A stretch of DNA of 60,629 nt from Lingula anatina. Lineage: Eukaryota; Brachiopoda; Lingulata; Lingulida; Lingulidae. Under the pieces are notes generated by a model. The model was not told the origin of the DNA and made no database searches. It worked only from the letters and a program-made list of their open reading frames with translations. Below, piece after piece: positions 10,749-24,366 of this stretch; position 1 is the first letter of the stretch, and every line of letters starts with the position of its first letter. The translations under genes were made by a program, and so were the position numbers. Location of the stretch: the NCBI RefSeq assembly GCF_001039355.2, contig NW_019775431.1, positions 168,725-229,353 of the forward strand. Reading direction: 5' to 3'.

Positions 10749-11127
10749 TCGCGCACTATGATTTCTCTCGCTGTGAAACAGTGAGTACGCCGAAAGAAAG
10801 CGCTAATTAAAATCAGAAGTTTGTAATTAACTTGCAAAATATTTGAAGAGAATATATACAGCATGTTCAGCGTATCTAATACTACACTCTAGATTACAAG
10901 CTATTTTTAAAAAGAAGAATTTAGCAACAGAAACCAATTTAAAAACAGGTTTATAGTAAAGAAATATGACATTTGACGTTATTCTGGAGGTAGCGCATGG
11001 GTCATTTCAAAATTATGGTACAACTATGTGCCCCGGTATGTGCGTGGAAGAAGGAAGAATAAATGTATTTGCATTATGTATGGAATATTGACAGATTCTT
11101 TTACTGTTAAAGTCTACTTTCTGCAAA

Positions 11128-11158
11128 ATAATAAATAAATAAATAAATAAATAAATAA
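11128..11158. repeat. (AAAT)n microsatellite
   Basis: A pure tetranucleotide run in intergenic DNA. Confidence 0.9.
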
Positions 11159-11477
11159 GTAACACGATACTAATTCATCTTCATTAAAGGTGATATTCGT
11201 TTTGTGGTTGAGGTAAGAGGTTTAATTTTTGCGGGGCTAAATGTTAGCAAGGAGCTATGATAATAAGCCGTAAATAAGTGGATGGGAGACAAAAATATAA
11301 CTGCAAACAAAAATATTTTTCTATCCCTATTTAACAAACAAACCGCTATTTCGCTCTTGTAACTATTTTGTTAGTTTATTTTACTGCAGTAAAGCGTGGA
11401 TAAAGTAGTTCAGAACGCCCTCACAGTGCAGTTGTTTTTGCGATTTCAGCTGCTGGGGTTAGGTGAAGGGGCGAGGG

Positions 11478-11763
11478 CAGGGGCGGATCCAGGATTATCA
11501 GCTGGGGGGAGGGGGTCCGGAACGACAGGCCTCGGATGCGAAGCCGACAATCGCCCCCTTGGTGTGGGGTTTGGGGCTTGCTCAACGGTCCCGACAAAAA
11601 AATTGGTGTTTTGGAGAGCAAACAATGCCCTTTGGTACGGTTTAGAACTATGATTTAGCTAGTCAAAATTCTAATTTCAAGAAGGGAATATTGGTGTGAT
11701 ATATTTTTCAGAAACCGAAGGGTGGGTCGGGACCCCCCTGACCCCCCTATAAATCCGCCACTG
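11478..11763. mobile_element. CAG-GGGCGGATCC MITE, fullest copy
   Basis: It begins CAGGGGCGGATCCAGGATTA and ends with the inverse of CAGTGGCGGATTTATAG. The ends carry G-rich and C-rich tracts that can pair. The interior (TTTAGAACTATGAT, then TCTAATTTCAAGA) matches the element at 49701-50389 over its right half, so both are one family. The CAG...CTG termini resemble hAT elements, but no clear 8-bp target duplication is visible. Confidence 0.75.
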
Positions 11764-11989
11764 GGACAGATTTAAAGGAGTAATATACAGATCAAGATCG
11801 AAAATAAGCTTGATCGCTTCAGTTTTCATGAAGTAATGCCTTTTTTGTATAAAAGTTGTTTTTCCACAGATTCAATTAATATCAATTATATCATCATATA
11901 AAAATGACAGTAAATTTAGTTGGTCATACAAAAATTAAAGTAAATGGGTTATTTTATCTTATGTAAAAAAATGTCAGAAGTCACACCAA

Positions 11990-12540
11990 TTTGCAGATTG
12001 CTTCACGCGAACATTCCCATCGACCAGGTCTCTTCATTCAACTATCTCGGGGCCCTTGGGACATCCAACACCTGTTGCAAGATATAATTCTAAAGAAGAA
12101 TTGGTCAAGCAAAAAATGCATTCACCCATCTCGGTCCAATCTTCAAGGATCGTGGGCTGTCCTTTAAGATAAAGATCCGCCTCCTAAAAACCTGTCTGGT
12201 CTACTCTTCTGTATGCCTGTGAGTCTTGGACTTTGACAGCAGAAACTCAACGTAACACTGAAGCAGCTGAAATGTGGTTCTATATACAAGCGAATGCTCC
12301 GAATCTCCTACATTGATCAAGTTACCAATGAAGAGGTCACTGCCAGAAGTTCTTGGGACATTCCACCAGAAAAGAGGGATTGGAGAATTTTAGCCTTAGT
12401 GGTAGAATACTTGGCAAAAGTGCCCGAGGAAGACAACGAAAGACCTTCCTTGATAATTTTGATTTACCAACAAGACACCTTTGGTCATGGGCGAGAAACA
12501 GCAACGTTCGTCACACACCGCATCGGTGATGGTACATGAT
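11990..12540 (+). mobile_element. RTE-like LINE C-terminal remnant
   Basis: Frameshifted plus-strand frames read IPIDQVSSFNYLGALGTS (about 12020), KAKNAFTHLGPIFKDRGLSF (about 12110), IRLLKTCLVYSSVCL (about 12180), SWTLTA (about 12230) and RMLRISYIDQVTNEEV (about 12290-12335). This is the post-RT thumb and C-terminal region of RTE/BovB-like non-LTR elements, in which the usual text is of the form 'YGCESWTL ... RMLRISWTDRVTNEEVL'. Stops and frameshifts show it is dead. The exact clade is uncertain. Confidence 0.75.
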
Positions 12541-12629
12541 GAAGAAGAAGAAAAAAGTGTTGAAAATGGAAATTGACTCATTTCAGTATAGTTTTCTCTT
12601 GTTTACATTTTGGTATTTTCATGGTATGA

Positions 12630-13100
12630 CTTTGAAGTTCCATGGGCCTGAAGATTGGTGTTGATTATGCTGTTAAACATTGTGTAAAATTGCATCAAGA
12701 TAATAAAAAATTGGTGGTAATTATACCATTAATCATTATGTAATATTGAATCAAAATTCACAAAAAAAACCTACTTTGTGCACTGCCACCACAAATGTTA
12801 CAAAAAGAAAACTCTTTTACTTATTACTTTTTAACTTACAAGAATGATTCTTAGGATTGACATACAGCTAAAATTAGAAAACCCACTATATTGGATTATA
12901 ATTTTTTATTGAATTTATGCATTTTTTTGTGAAATTCTCATTTTTCTCATTCTGGCATTTTCAAAGTGTGAACTTGAACTCTCATGGGCCTGAAGCCTTT
13001 TTCTTGTTACACATTTTACTTAGTGATATTACCTGTTGTGTATAATTAAAATTTGATATTGACTTTGCAGTTAAGCATAATGTATTATTGCTGCCTTGTT
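12630..13100 (-). repeat. Two inverted units of the CTU1-intron repeat family
   Basis: Two related units (about 12640-12800 and 12920-13080) share ATGGGCCTGAAG and a GGTGTTGATTATGCTGTTAA phrase. On the other strand these match the repeats at 20430-21400, which have CAGGCCCATGAGAGT and ATAATGCTTAATAGC. They lie just beyond the 3' end of CTU1 in opposite orientation to the intronic set. Confidence 0.6.
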
Positions 13101-13109
13101 ATCAATGAT

Positions 13110-13263
13110 AGTTAACAGGATAACAACTGTTAACTTTGGCCAAAAAATGAATTTCCTGGAGTAAACGACAATTTTTACATAATAACCAATGGTTAATAAA
13201 TCCATTTCTACATTCAAAGTTAGCCCCTGAAAGTTAGTCCCGGTTTTTTTTTTCTAAAAAGTT

Positions 13264-13335
<72 letters not shown>

Positions 13336-13372
13336 GATTATTACGGAGTACAGCTATCTATGGAGTTTTTTC
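13110..13372. repeat. Dispersed repeat, partner of 31415-31612
   Basis: Shared phrases in the same order are a GGATAAC-ACTGTT start, AATTTCCT-G-GTAAAC, ACATTCAAAGTTAG, a T run followed by CTAAAAAGTT, and AGCTATCTATGGAG. A (TA)n expansion at 13277-13331 interrupts this copy. No coding content. Confidence 0.65.
13277..13331. repeat. (TA)n microsatellite
   Basis: A long alternating TA run preceded by an A run. Confidence 0.95.
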
Positions 13373-14395
13373 CCTTTTTTATGGCAATTCTTGTTGTACT
13401 TAGGAAGTCACTTGACATGACCCAAGAACATGAACAGATAATTTGGTATCATAGAGAAGCAAGGTACAAAGAACCAGAGGTATGAAATATTTTAAAATCT
13501 ACATTGAACATACAAATTGAGAGCTTAGGTCTGTGTAGTTTCTAAAAACTGGCACAAACTATTTTGCAGAAAATTCCCATTGTTAGAAAATTTTGGCCCA
13601 TTTGACCTTAAAATAAAGGTCAAAAGTCAAATCCAAGGGCACATTTGGAACCTCCACATATGACTTTTGGTCAGACTTCTATCTGAACTCTTCCCATAAT
13701 TCCTTCCATTTTGGAGATATTTATATATAATTAGCAAGGGTGCATTGTGACAAATGCCATATCTAGACCAGTGGACTGACAGAGTGCAAAATGTACATGT
13801 ATCGAGTTGAGATTATGTGTGACCTAAATCCAAGAGATGGAGATATGTACAGGCCTTTATTGTGTTGAGGAAAAGCAATAATGATAACATGGCAACGGAG
13901 ATATGGTGGATGAGATTGGTTGGGATTAAAACCATGGGCACTGCCAGTACCTATGCTGGTGGTACAATAAATTGCTGTGTTTTTCACAAGTGTGCGGCAT
14001 ATTGCTTTTATGACACCTCAATTTTTGGTCAATTGTCTGTGTTATCATTACAACACACCTGACACTCATGATGTCACTCAAAACTGTCCATCCAATCAGA
14101 ATTATCTCATGTAAGTTTCCCCTTTTCTCACTATAAAAAAATTAAATTATTTTTTGTCATTGATTTATTATTTAAAAGCGGAAAGTCTTGAAGGTATCTT
14201 TCAAAACTAAATAAATGTGTTCAACTGTTGTACTGTAACATGCATTCTAATTTATATCTTGTGACATTGTATAAGTTTGCCATCAAAGTTCCAGCCAACA
14301 GAGCTCAGGTCATGAGACCTTTTTTTATATAAGACGTTGAGTAAAGGGATTCTTTTTATTCTGCTGTAATCTGTATAATACTGGTTCATTGATTA

Positions 14396-14532
14396 GGCCA
14401 CACTTTTTTAATTTTATGGATGACATCCTGCGCGCGCACGGATTTTCGCCCGTTCTCAAAAAAAAAAAAAAACCCCCCCCCCCCCCAACGAAGTTATTGA
14501 ATTTGCCGGNATAAAAATAAAAAAGTGTGGCC
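14396..14532. mobile_element. 137-bp Harbinger-like MITE
   Basis: GGCCACACTTTTTTA at the left is mirrored by TAAAAAAGTGTGGCC-type sequence at the right (about 22 bp with small mismatches). The ends are flanked by TTA at 14393-14395 and 14533-14535. The interior has an A run, a C run and a single N at 14510. The 3-bp TTA duplication again suggests Harbinger mobilisation. Confidence 0.65.
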
Positions 14533-14723
14533 TTAGATAAACATAAAAAATAATAAAGGTGTGGAAAAATAAGGAATCTGTTCCTCATACATGTACCAAA
14601 AAATAATTCAGAATAGACTTTTTAACTCCCAAATAGTCAGAAATCTGTCGATATTCTGAATAATGTCATAACTCCCAAAAAAGTCAGATGTACGCAGATA
14701 TACAGAAGAATCTCATACCTGAA

Positions 14724-15008
14724 CTAGAAAAGCACTGAGAGAGCGAAGACCTCTGCCAAGGCAGCAAAGTCTCCATTCAATGCCATTTCACCCTTTAATT
14801 TTCATTCTGTAATGATTTAGTTTTTTGATTTTTGATTATTGATCCAGGTTACCACCAAAAACTAATCACTTCTAAGTTAACCCATTTCTGACCTACCCTG
14901 AAATTTCCAGTGAAATTCATCCATAACTTTTTGATTTATGTTGATGACAAACAGACAGACAGACAAACAAACAGGGGTGAAAATATAACCTCCTTGGCGG
15001 AGGTAATA
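14724..15008 (-). mobile_element. Dispersed repeat with CCTCCGCCAAGG-type ends
   Basis: It starts CTAGAAAAGCACTGAGAGAG, followed by GACCTCTGCCAAGG, and ends CCTTGGCGGAGGTAATAA, with CAGACAGACAAACAAACAGG inside. The same architecture, inverted, is found at 56664-57094. The transposon class is not clear from sequence alone. Confidence 0.65.
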
Positions 15009-15653
15009 AAAGCATAATAGTGCAGTATTTTAAGATTTTTGGCTTAAATATTTGTTACTAACATTATGAAGACTGCATATGGCTACACTGTGTTTCACAC
15101 CTCATTTTATCTCAAAAGCCAGACTCGAGAGCTTCGTAAAAATAATATTATTATCACTTTTTCTGAGAAAATGCTCAATAATGATTTTCTAAAGATACAT
15201 TTTGTAACTGCATGTTGATAATTTTCTTGTAACTTATTTGTAGCTACATTTAATTATCCAGTATTCAACCTAAAATCTGAGATATTAAATAAAATGGGAG
15301 TAAATGACTAGGGTCATTTCACCTGGAATGAAAATCCAGGTCAATTGCCTCTAATCAATGAATTTATTTAAAAATCTGCATTTTTTTTCTAATAAAATCA
15401 GTCTTAATTTCATCTAGGTAAGCACACATTTAGCACCATCATTACACATGAAAACCTTTGCCTTTATGCTTTACCATAACATTAAAATAATTTTTTTACG
15501 GAGCAATGGTGCTGTCATATCCTTGGGCCACTGCATCAGGCAAACATAATTTATAGCATCTTATTTATACAAGATGAGCATAGGAACAGAAGAAAAATTA
15601 TCAACTAGGTGTACATGTGTAAACCACTTAAAATGCAACAAATGAAGCCAAAT

Positions 15654-15764
15654 TCAAAAGTCCAGTGCTGCTGCATTATTGGCCATTGATCCTTTGTCAG
15701 CATCTCGATTTTCAACAAACTTTGGATTCTTAGTATCCGTGAAAATTTTGCCTTGAGCTTCCAG
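15654..15764 (-). CDS. CTU1: CTU1 exon 14 with stop
   Basis: Thirty-six variable C-terminal codons ending NNAAALDF, then TGA at 15656-15654. Acceptor ctttttcag, phase 0. The tail is poorly conserved in the family, so this exon rests on frame and splice signal. Confidence 0.85.
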   Translation of the reverse strand: MEAQGKIFTDTKNPKFVENRDADKGSMANNAAALDF

Positions 15765-18700
15765 CTGAAAAAGAAGAATTTTCTTACATTGTACATGCAC
15801 TGTATCATTTTCACTATAATTGTTGATATATACATGTTATTGCATAAAATGTATAAGAATATAAGTAAAATGTTGGACTGAATCACTGGATGTAACTGGA
15901 TCTTACTGCAACTGCGAGTGTTTGGACATGAAATGTATGCTATCAAAATTGTTCACATTATTGTTATGCATGAGCATGGTTTTTGTGTCATAGTACTGCT
16001 ACTGGTAGGCCTATTGCCCTGCTAGTGCATGTACCAAGATGTAGCATACAAGACCTGTTGGAGGTTAAACCATGTGTTCTCCCCCCACACTCACACTGGT
16101 GGTGCAATGATAAAACATGAATTTTAACACTGTCGGCAGATTTAAAAGAAAATTAATGTGTAATGCCATGAAAATTCTTTTTTTTTTCAGTAACTAAATA
16201 TACCTTTTTTACTTTGTGTGGTTTTCCAATACCAAGCCTACCAAAAAAGAAAAAAAAAATTTAATTAGAATAAACAAAAATATTAAAATAGACTGTTTAT
16301 GTTACAAATCATATTGTGACTACTTTATCTTTGCAAAATGCACTTCTCTGCTATAAAACCAAATATAAATTGAAAATAAATACAGTATAGATTTAACCCA
16401 CAATACATTTAAACCAGATAACCATTAAAGACTATATATGCTTACATTACAATGTGAATCAAAGTCCCTACCCCCAGACAATATTTAATTCTTTTAATAT
16501 TTCAAAAAAAAAAAAAAAAAAGCAATTCCTGCACGTACAAAAACAAGTAGATCCAAACTGGGTTCACTTACTTTGGCAACCCTTTGTTAAGACCTTCCAA
16601 AAGTACACATGCCTTGCACACCTCTTGACTAGAAATGTAACCACACCTGGAACAAGTGCCTACAATAAAGAAGTACAGGATTATCTATCAATTAACTTTC
16701 TTTAAAAAAATTTTTGTTCTTTAAAATCTACAAATTAGTAGTTTAATTAACATGAAGAAGTAAATAACATGTCATTTTTATAGTGGAGTGTTATTTGTTA
16801 AATAACATTTAAATTACATTTTGAATAACAACATTCATTCAGAAACAAATAATTGTATTCCTATCTTTATATTTAGCAACATTCAAATAGACCTATTCTT
16901 TTTTGCAAGATAACAATTAAAACCATACACTTAGTCTTACGGCCTGCTATATAAAATTTATAAAATGATTTCAATACCAGGACATTGTAATTTCTGTAAA
17001 AACATTATACCTTGAACTGGTAATTTGACTTCCTTCTTCACTGCCATGCATTCTCCAGAATGAATTATGTCTGAAAAATGACATTGTTTCTGATAATATT
17101 TAGTATTTTCTGGCTTAAATATCATATCTATAAAGCATGTGCATATCCACTACCAAAGTCATGTTAATCAACTTCAGCTTCTTATTTTATCTGAATATCT
17201 CAAGAAGATGATTAAAACAATCATACTGACAGTTTTCAATCTAACATATTTACTAACCAATGATAGAACTGGGTCTAATTGCCTCTAGATCCTTGATGTA
17301 AGTTCTTGCATGTCCTCTGTTGAAAAAGAAGTTTATGCTCAATTACTTATTCTTTAAAGATACACTATATGCATCAAAATTTCCCAAAGTCATTTATATA
17401 ATTACCTCTTAAGATAATGAGAAAATTAATTCTAATACTAGATCTTACTTTGAAATGGAGAAATGAGTGGGTTTTGAGGTTAATATGAGTGTTAGTGCTT
17501 AAGACCTGCAGAGAAGTGTTAGTAAATGCCTAATCCATTTATACGGCCTGACAGCATCATCTGTGATGTTTGAATGCTCTGTACATGTATGCTATCTTAG
17601 CATCACTCTGAGCGTCCATTGGCCAGTTTCAAGGATGCCTTCCAGCATAAAGGGGGTATAAACTTTCTTATTTTCAACAGTCAATAAAGAAGTACATTTG
17701 CAAGAAAGGGTTGAAAAACTCTTATGGAGCCTAACTTACCTGTATGCATTTGGTGAGTAAATGCATTCCGTTGAAAAATAGTCCAACTTCTTAAAATATG
17801 CATACCTACAAAATAAAAATTAATGTCAAAATGATATTGTCAAATATTCGTGAAAATGTGTTTTACAGAAGTTCTGAAATACATTGCTACATTTCTTTAG
17901 TTGTAGTAAGGTGACAACTGTGAAATTTTGTAACTGGGTAGAGAAGGTGCCAGTTTGAAAATGAAAGGCAATAAGTGGTCAATCATTGCTTGTGATCAAT
18001 ATTTTGATTGCTTTATTCTTAAATGTAGTGTTGATTGAAAGAAGAATCTAACAATGACTTGAGGATAAAAGATGGTCATTTTTTATATGTTCATAGATGT
18101 TCATTTTTTATATTCAAGCAAGCAAATTGCATTTTTCACCAGAAATTTGAATTTGAAAAATCCAGATTTTTGAGATGGCTTTGTGAATGTGGTATAAGGC
18201 TTCGTTCACATGGAAAGTCTATTTTCTAAATATCTATTTTCTATTCGCGGTATCTTATGATTTTTAGAAAATAGACTTTCCATGTGAACGAAGCCTAAGA
18301 GTTCATGTTAGCGCTTTCTTTCTTATTATCAGTAAAATAGCCAAGAAATGTATTAATTCCTTAGAAAGATAATTCAAAAGCAGTCTATGTTCTGTCCTGG
18401 GAAAGGGGGGGGGGGGTTTGAGGGAGAATTGTCTTGGTGAATTGTCCAATGGGGAATTGTCATAAAATCATTTGTAAGCAACAATGAGAGAACTATTTGC
18501 AACATTTTAAGAAATAATGAATTTATTCTTTCTAATAATTGTCTCAATAAATATCATTCAAATTTTCATTTAAAAACTCACATGACTATTTCTTTTTCAT
18601 ATGTGTATTTGAATGGCTTGCATCTTGGCAAGGCTCCATCTGCACCCTGAAAAACGTTTAAAAACATGTTATAACCACTGCAACATTTCACTGTCTATAT

Positions 18701-21700
18701 GTCCCAAGACACCTTCATGAGGGAACGAGGCTACAAGTGTTATTTACACATGCACCAGCTAGCCCTCTATCCTTCATGTGCAGGAATGGCAAAAAGAGGT
18801 CAGGAGAGTGGCTTTGTTTTTTCTGTTGAAAAGGGTGAAGCCTACTTAACTGTAAACAGTGTTGATATTGTATTCTGAAATGTGTGCTGTTAGCATTCAG
18901 AAACACCATTACTGTAAGATGACAGCTATAATTTTAAAATAAAATGAAATTGGATTGAAATGTGATTAGAATTCTATAGAGTATCTCATACAAATGAGAG
19001 GTACATATACATGTATGTCATACAAGAACTCCAATTTTGTGAGAGCACATGCACACTATTTGTTGTGTCCAAAATAAAGATCATAAAGATATTTTATGAG
19101 ATCATATTCTCGTAACATGTTGTCGTTCAAGAGTTTTTGAGTTTCAGCTTGTGTTCAATGATTATTATAAATGCCTGTATGAACTGGTTTGTTTAGAAAT
19201 GAAAATATTAGAATGTCTTTTCATCCAAACAGTTAATAATCAATTAGAAGATTGTTGAAAAGATAAATTAGTACCAGTAGGATTATGTTACAAGCCCAAT
19301 ATAATCAGCATATGCTTTTGAATAATTCTTAAGGTAATAATAAAAATTGAGGAAATCGAGGATAAATGAGGATCATTGTATGAAAACATGCACGCTAGCA
19401 TCTAATCATCAAAGAATGAGGCAACTCATGAATACTTGTTACTTACTGTTGTAATTGCTGTGCATCGCTTAAGCCTAGCTATGTCACCTCGCAATACTGA
19501 AAGAATGAAACAAACCTCAAAAGTAAGTTTTTAAATTTTTTTTTATAAAATAGTTAAGATTGGTTAAATTTTTTAAAATATAATAATAAAAACTAGTAAG
19601 TGATTTAGTTCCATGGGATATAAAAGTCAATGAAAATGTTACTTCCGTTGGTAAATCCACCATTTTGGAAATACAAGCTTATGTACTTCATGTAGTTTCT
19701 ACATGCACGTATATCCCTGTATTGAATCTCAAAATTAATTAATTAACAATCAATTAACAGGCATTTTCTATGGCAGAAATGAATACTAAACACACATGAC
19801 AACATTCGTATGCAGGTTGAACCCTGTGTAAAATACAAATATGTGATTACATAATATCTCAAATAGGGAGAAAGGAAAACATCCACACAATTGACCAGAT
19901 CAATATTCAAATGCCACTGCAACAGAGAACAATATGCAGCAACAATTTATATACAAAATTTGAAAATGACAAAGAATCTAGATCAAATTTTGGTCCAGAG
20001 TGGACCTTTTTTTCCAGAGAACAGGGCTGTTTATTCCAATCCCTGCACCCCAACACCCCACCCTGCCCCCAGCCACCCAAGCGCTACAGGTCTGGATATC
20101 TAATGAAATGGCACAGAATACTGGCACCAAAGTGCATGAATCACTTACCAGTATACCCAGATTTCAAAATAACAATATAACCATTCATGTGCCACAGAAC
20201 ATGTGATTCTTGCAAAATAACTGTCATTATTTTTAAGCTTTAGTGTGAACATACTTACTGTTCATGATAACAGTTTCAGCAATATCATCAGCATTATGTC
20301 CAGTCACAATCTTGTCAACTTTCAATAACATTGCACCCCTGTCTAATGCCTGTCGACGGAATACACCACAAAAGGTACCTTTAATAAAGCAAAATAATAA
20401 TAATAATGATGATGATCATGCACCAAATGGCTATTTTTGTCAATATTGATGTAATATTACATAATGCTTAATAGCAAAATCAACACCAAATTTTAATTAT
20501 ACACACAGGTAACTGGATATTAAGAATATTTTAGGAGCAGGCCCATGAGAGTCCAAGTCAAATTTAATGAAAATGTCAATATGTGAAAAATGAACATATC
20601 ACACAAACAAATTGAAAAAACTTATACAATTGGGCTGGTTTTCCAATCCAAGCTGCATTTTAGTCTTAAAAATCATTTCTTAGTTTGAAAATTATAAGTA
20701 ATTTTTTCCTATTATTTTGTTAAAAGAACAAAATAATTATTTTGTTTGTTCACAGGTGTGCAAAAAAGTTTTTTTGTCAATTTTGAAGCAATATCACATA
20801 ATGCTTCACAGCATAGTCACCATCAATTTTAATTATTTACTACAGGTAATATGGGCATTTAAATGTAACTGTAACAAAAATAATGTAACTAAGACTATAG
20901 CCAATGGGATTTCAAAGTCACACTTCAATCACCCAAAAATGTTTAACTTCAAGAAAAAAATCCAATCAGGCTGGTGTTCACATTAAATCCATATTTTAGT
21001 CCTTAGAATGACATATGTTACTTTAAGAATGAAAAGAAACAAAGTTTTCTTTTAATAGTGTTTACCTGATAGTGCACATAATAGGGACTTTTGTCAATTT
21101 TGATGCAGTATATTACATAATGCTTAAGAGCAATAACATCACCAATTTATTTAAAAAAATATATATATATATATATCTTTCATGCACATTCAGAAAATGT
21201 AACTAGCTACAGCTTTAAGCCGTAAGTCATACATTAAAATGCCAATATGTGATAAATGAAATATTCACAAAATTGCATACAATAAATAAAAACAAAATTA
21301 TAATCCTATCAGGCAGGTTTTCAAATTCTGCATTTAGAAATATTCATCAAACTAATATCCCTTAAAGTTTGAAAACAACAAGTCTACCAATTTTCAAAGT
21401 AAAGTGCCATTGCATAACATGGTATAAAATATGCTGAAAAAAAAATAATTAAGAAACTTGAAGAGACACTTTTTTCATGATTCTAAAATTATGTATCTGA
21501 AAGAATGATCACTTTTGCCCTCTGAAAAGACTGAGCTTAGACATCATTACATTCAAACACAGAACATGTACTTACAATTATTTTTTAAACCAACTTGTTT
21601 AACAATGTCATCCATTGTCCATCCGTAGAGTTCCTATTGAAGAAATTGGCATTATTCACATAACAATTCTAAATATTTGGGGTATACTGGCAAATCAAAC

Positions 21701-24314
21701 CCAATATTACATTTCATTGTAATATCAAATGCAAAACAAACATTTATGCATTACAAATGTTTAATACATTAATTTACAGTGAAGATGGATGAACATATGA
21801 GTTATCCTTACACTTAAAATCATGCAAATTAATGCTGTAATGGTTAACTGAAGCATGCTTGGACACAAACCTTATATGAGATTATTTTTAGGGGAAGCTC
21901 ATATTGTTGCTGGTTTCTCTTGACAGTCTGGAAGAGGATTTTAAAAAAGTAATAGTATAAACAATGAAACATTCCTTCACTATCTAATAAAGATAAAAAC
22001 TGATCCAACCCAAACAGAGGGGCCCATACACATATTCACACCAAGTAAACTCTAATATGGCTGACTTAAAGAATTATCAACAATCACTGTGTGTTTTTTA
22101 AAAATACGTACAACAGGAAGCATGGACATCCATAAAATCTACCATCTTGGGTCCATGAGGATTCCAAATCACATATTAATAATGCCAACATGTGAAAACT
22201 TAAAAAAATTCCTAAAACAATCTGCATTTCTTAAGAAAATGCATCCCACTGTCCAGGTAGAAATAAATGGCGATAAAAATCAGTTATGTAAGATTGAGAA
22301 TAATGAAAACAGTTTTTCTTTCATGGTGTTTACAATGAGGTGATTAAATGCAATATTGCATAATGCGTATTAGCATAACCACAAACAATGTTAACTGTGT
22401 AAGATAGGCATTCAAAAAACATTACTGGCATAATGTTTCAGGACAATTACTACATGTATATAACAGTAACAGAGTAGACAGGTGAATCAATTAAGGATGT
22501 AATTAACAGTAAATGGCCAAAATGTGGGTGTTTTTCTGAATTTGTCAGTATTAGATAGATGAAATGTCAACTTGGTCGGTTTAGAAGATAGCTACCCCTG
22601 TTAATTACAACCTTAAATCAATACAATCCAAAATAAACAAAACAAATAAAGCCTACGCTGGAGGTACAATTAACATTCACATCAAAACTTTAAACCTAAC
22701 CTCAAGTGAGTCATCTCGATAGCCAGTAATCCCTTCATCAACGGATAGCAAAATGAGATCCAGTTTGTAGTCATATCTCTCATTTAATGTTTTTAATGTA
22801 TATGCCAGTACTGTGGAATCTGAAAAAAAAAAAAGAAGATAATTAAAATGGGATGTTGGTCTGCCTTTGCTAAAACATTTTATTTTCAATCAAGTGACAT
22901 TTCTGAAGAAAGTGAGCATTTCTACCTTTAATATCAATTGGCGTGCATCTAGTAGTATTTCCTACTTGTATTTACAGCATACAGTGGCTTTATTTTGTGT
23001 GAATGCCAAGACTTAATTATCTAAAACTGAGTGGGGACTAAGAGAAAACGAACAAAAGACACATCAGTTACTGAGATAAGTGAATTTTGAAAAGTATAAA
23101 TTTTTTCAATTGCAAGTAAATGTACATGGCACACAGCCAAAACAGAAATTGCCTGAACAGTGTGTGTGTTTGTGTGTGCACATGTGTGTGCGTGCCTGCA
23201 GGCATCTGTGCTAAGGAGACAGTGTGACCAAACAGGAGGGGTAACCCCAGTGACCTTCCTCCCAAAACCTGTGTTGAAGTTCAAGGGGAGAACAAGATCT
23301 TTCAGAAGGGAAAATGCTAGCACTGTGCTGGACATAGACGACTGTCAAAGCATGAGGATGATTGTCAGTGAACGTTACTAGTCCTCTCTGACAAGTGTCA
23401 ATTTTGATAGGAAACCGTGGTGGGACTATTTTTCACGATTTCTCCGTCTGTTACTATTTTCTGTCAATCTTGTTAAGTCAACATTTTTTCTCACTTCTTT
23501 TATAGGTTACCCACTGTTAGAATACTCTTTGTCACATCAACAGCAAGTAGCCATGCTGCAATATGGGTGACATATACATGCATTTTACTAAAGTTCAACG
23601 TGGTACATGTACCACTCTAAGAAAATGAGGTTCTTACATTGGAAAGAGGGATGTAAACACTGGAACATGGCTCCTAAGCAAAAGACCACAGATAAACCCA
23701 CCACTTGTGAGGCGAAATGATTGAGGAGTTTTAAAAGGGAAAGGAGAGATTGGTTTATTTATTGTTATCATTTTCATCTTTATTTCCAAGAGATCCAGTT
23801 TGTATATAGTTATATATAAGTTATCACTTTCATCTTTATTTCCAAGATGTTCCTATGTTTGTTCAGATTGTGTTAGATGAGAAACTGCTAACACTGCTCA
23901 ATTAGGTAACTGCTCTTACTCTGTTGGCTCAAAAAAGACAGCGTAATTTAAATACTCCTTGGACACTGTAGATTTGGAAATTCAGAGTTTTGTTTGCGTT
24001 ATTTTTCATCCATCCCTCAAAGAAGATGTTGACAGTCTGCACAAATGACAGCACATCTGGTGAGGATACCATCCTACAGTCTGTAGTTTGACGGATATGA
24101 CACATGTTGATGCTTGTTGCCGTTGCATTGTACACGATACCACTGCATGAACTTAAAGACAGACAGTTCCTTGAATGATTGCAATGTGAAAACCAACATC
24201 CTCAAAAGTTGCCAAACTTTCCCCTAAGCCTTAGGACAAGGCATTATGCCACCCTTCAAATATGCTGGACAAAATAGACAGGTAACCACAAACACCAGTG
24301 AGTGGGCCATAGGA

Positions 24315-24366
<52 letters not shown>

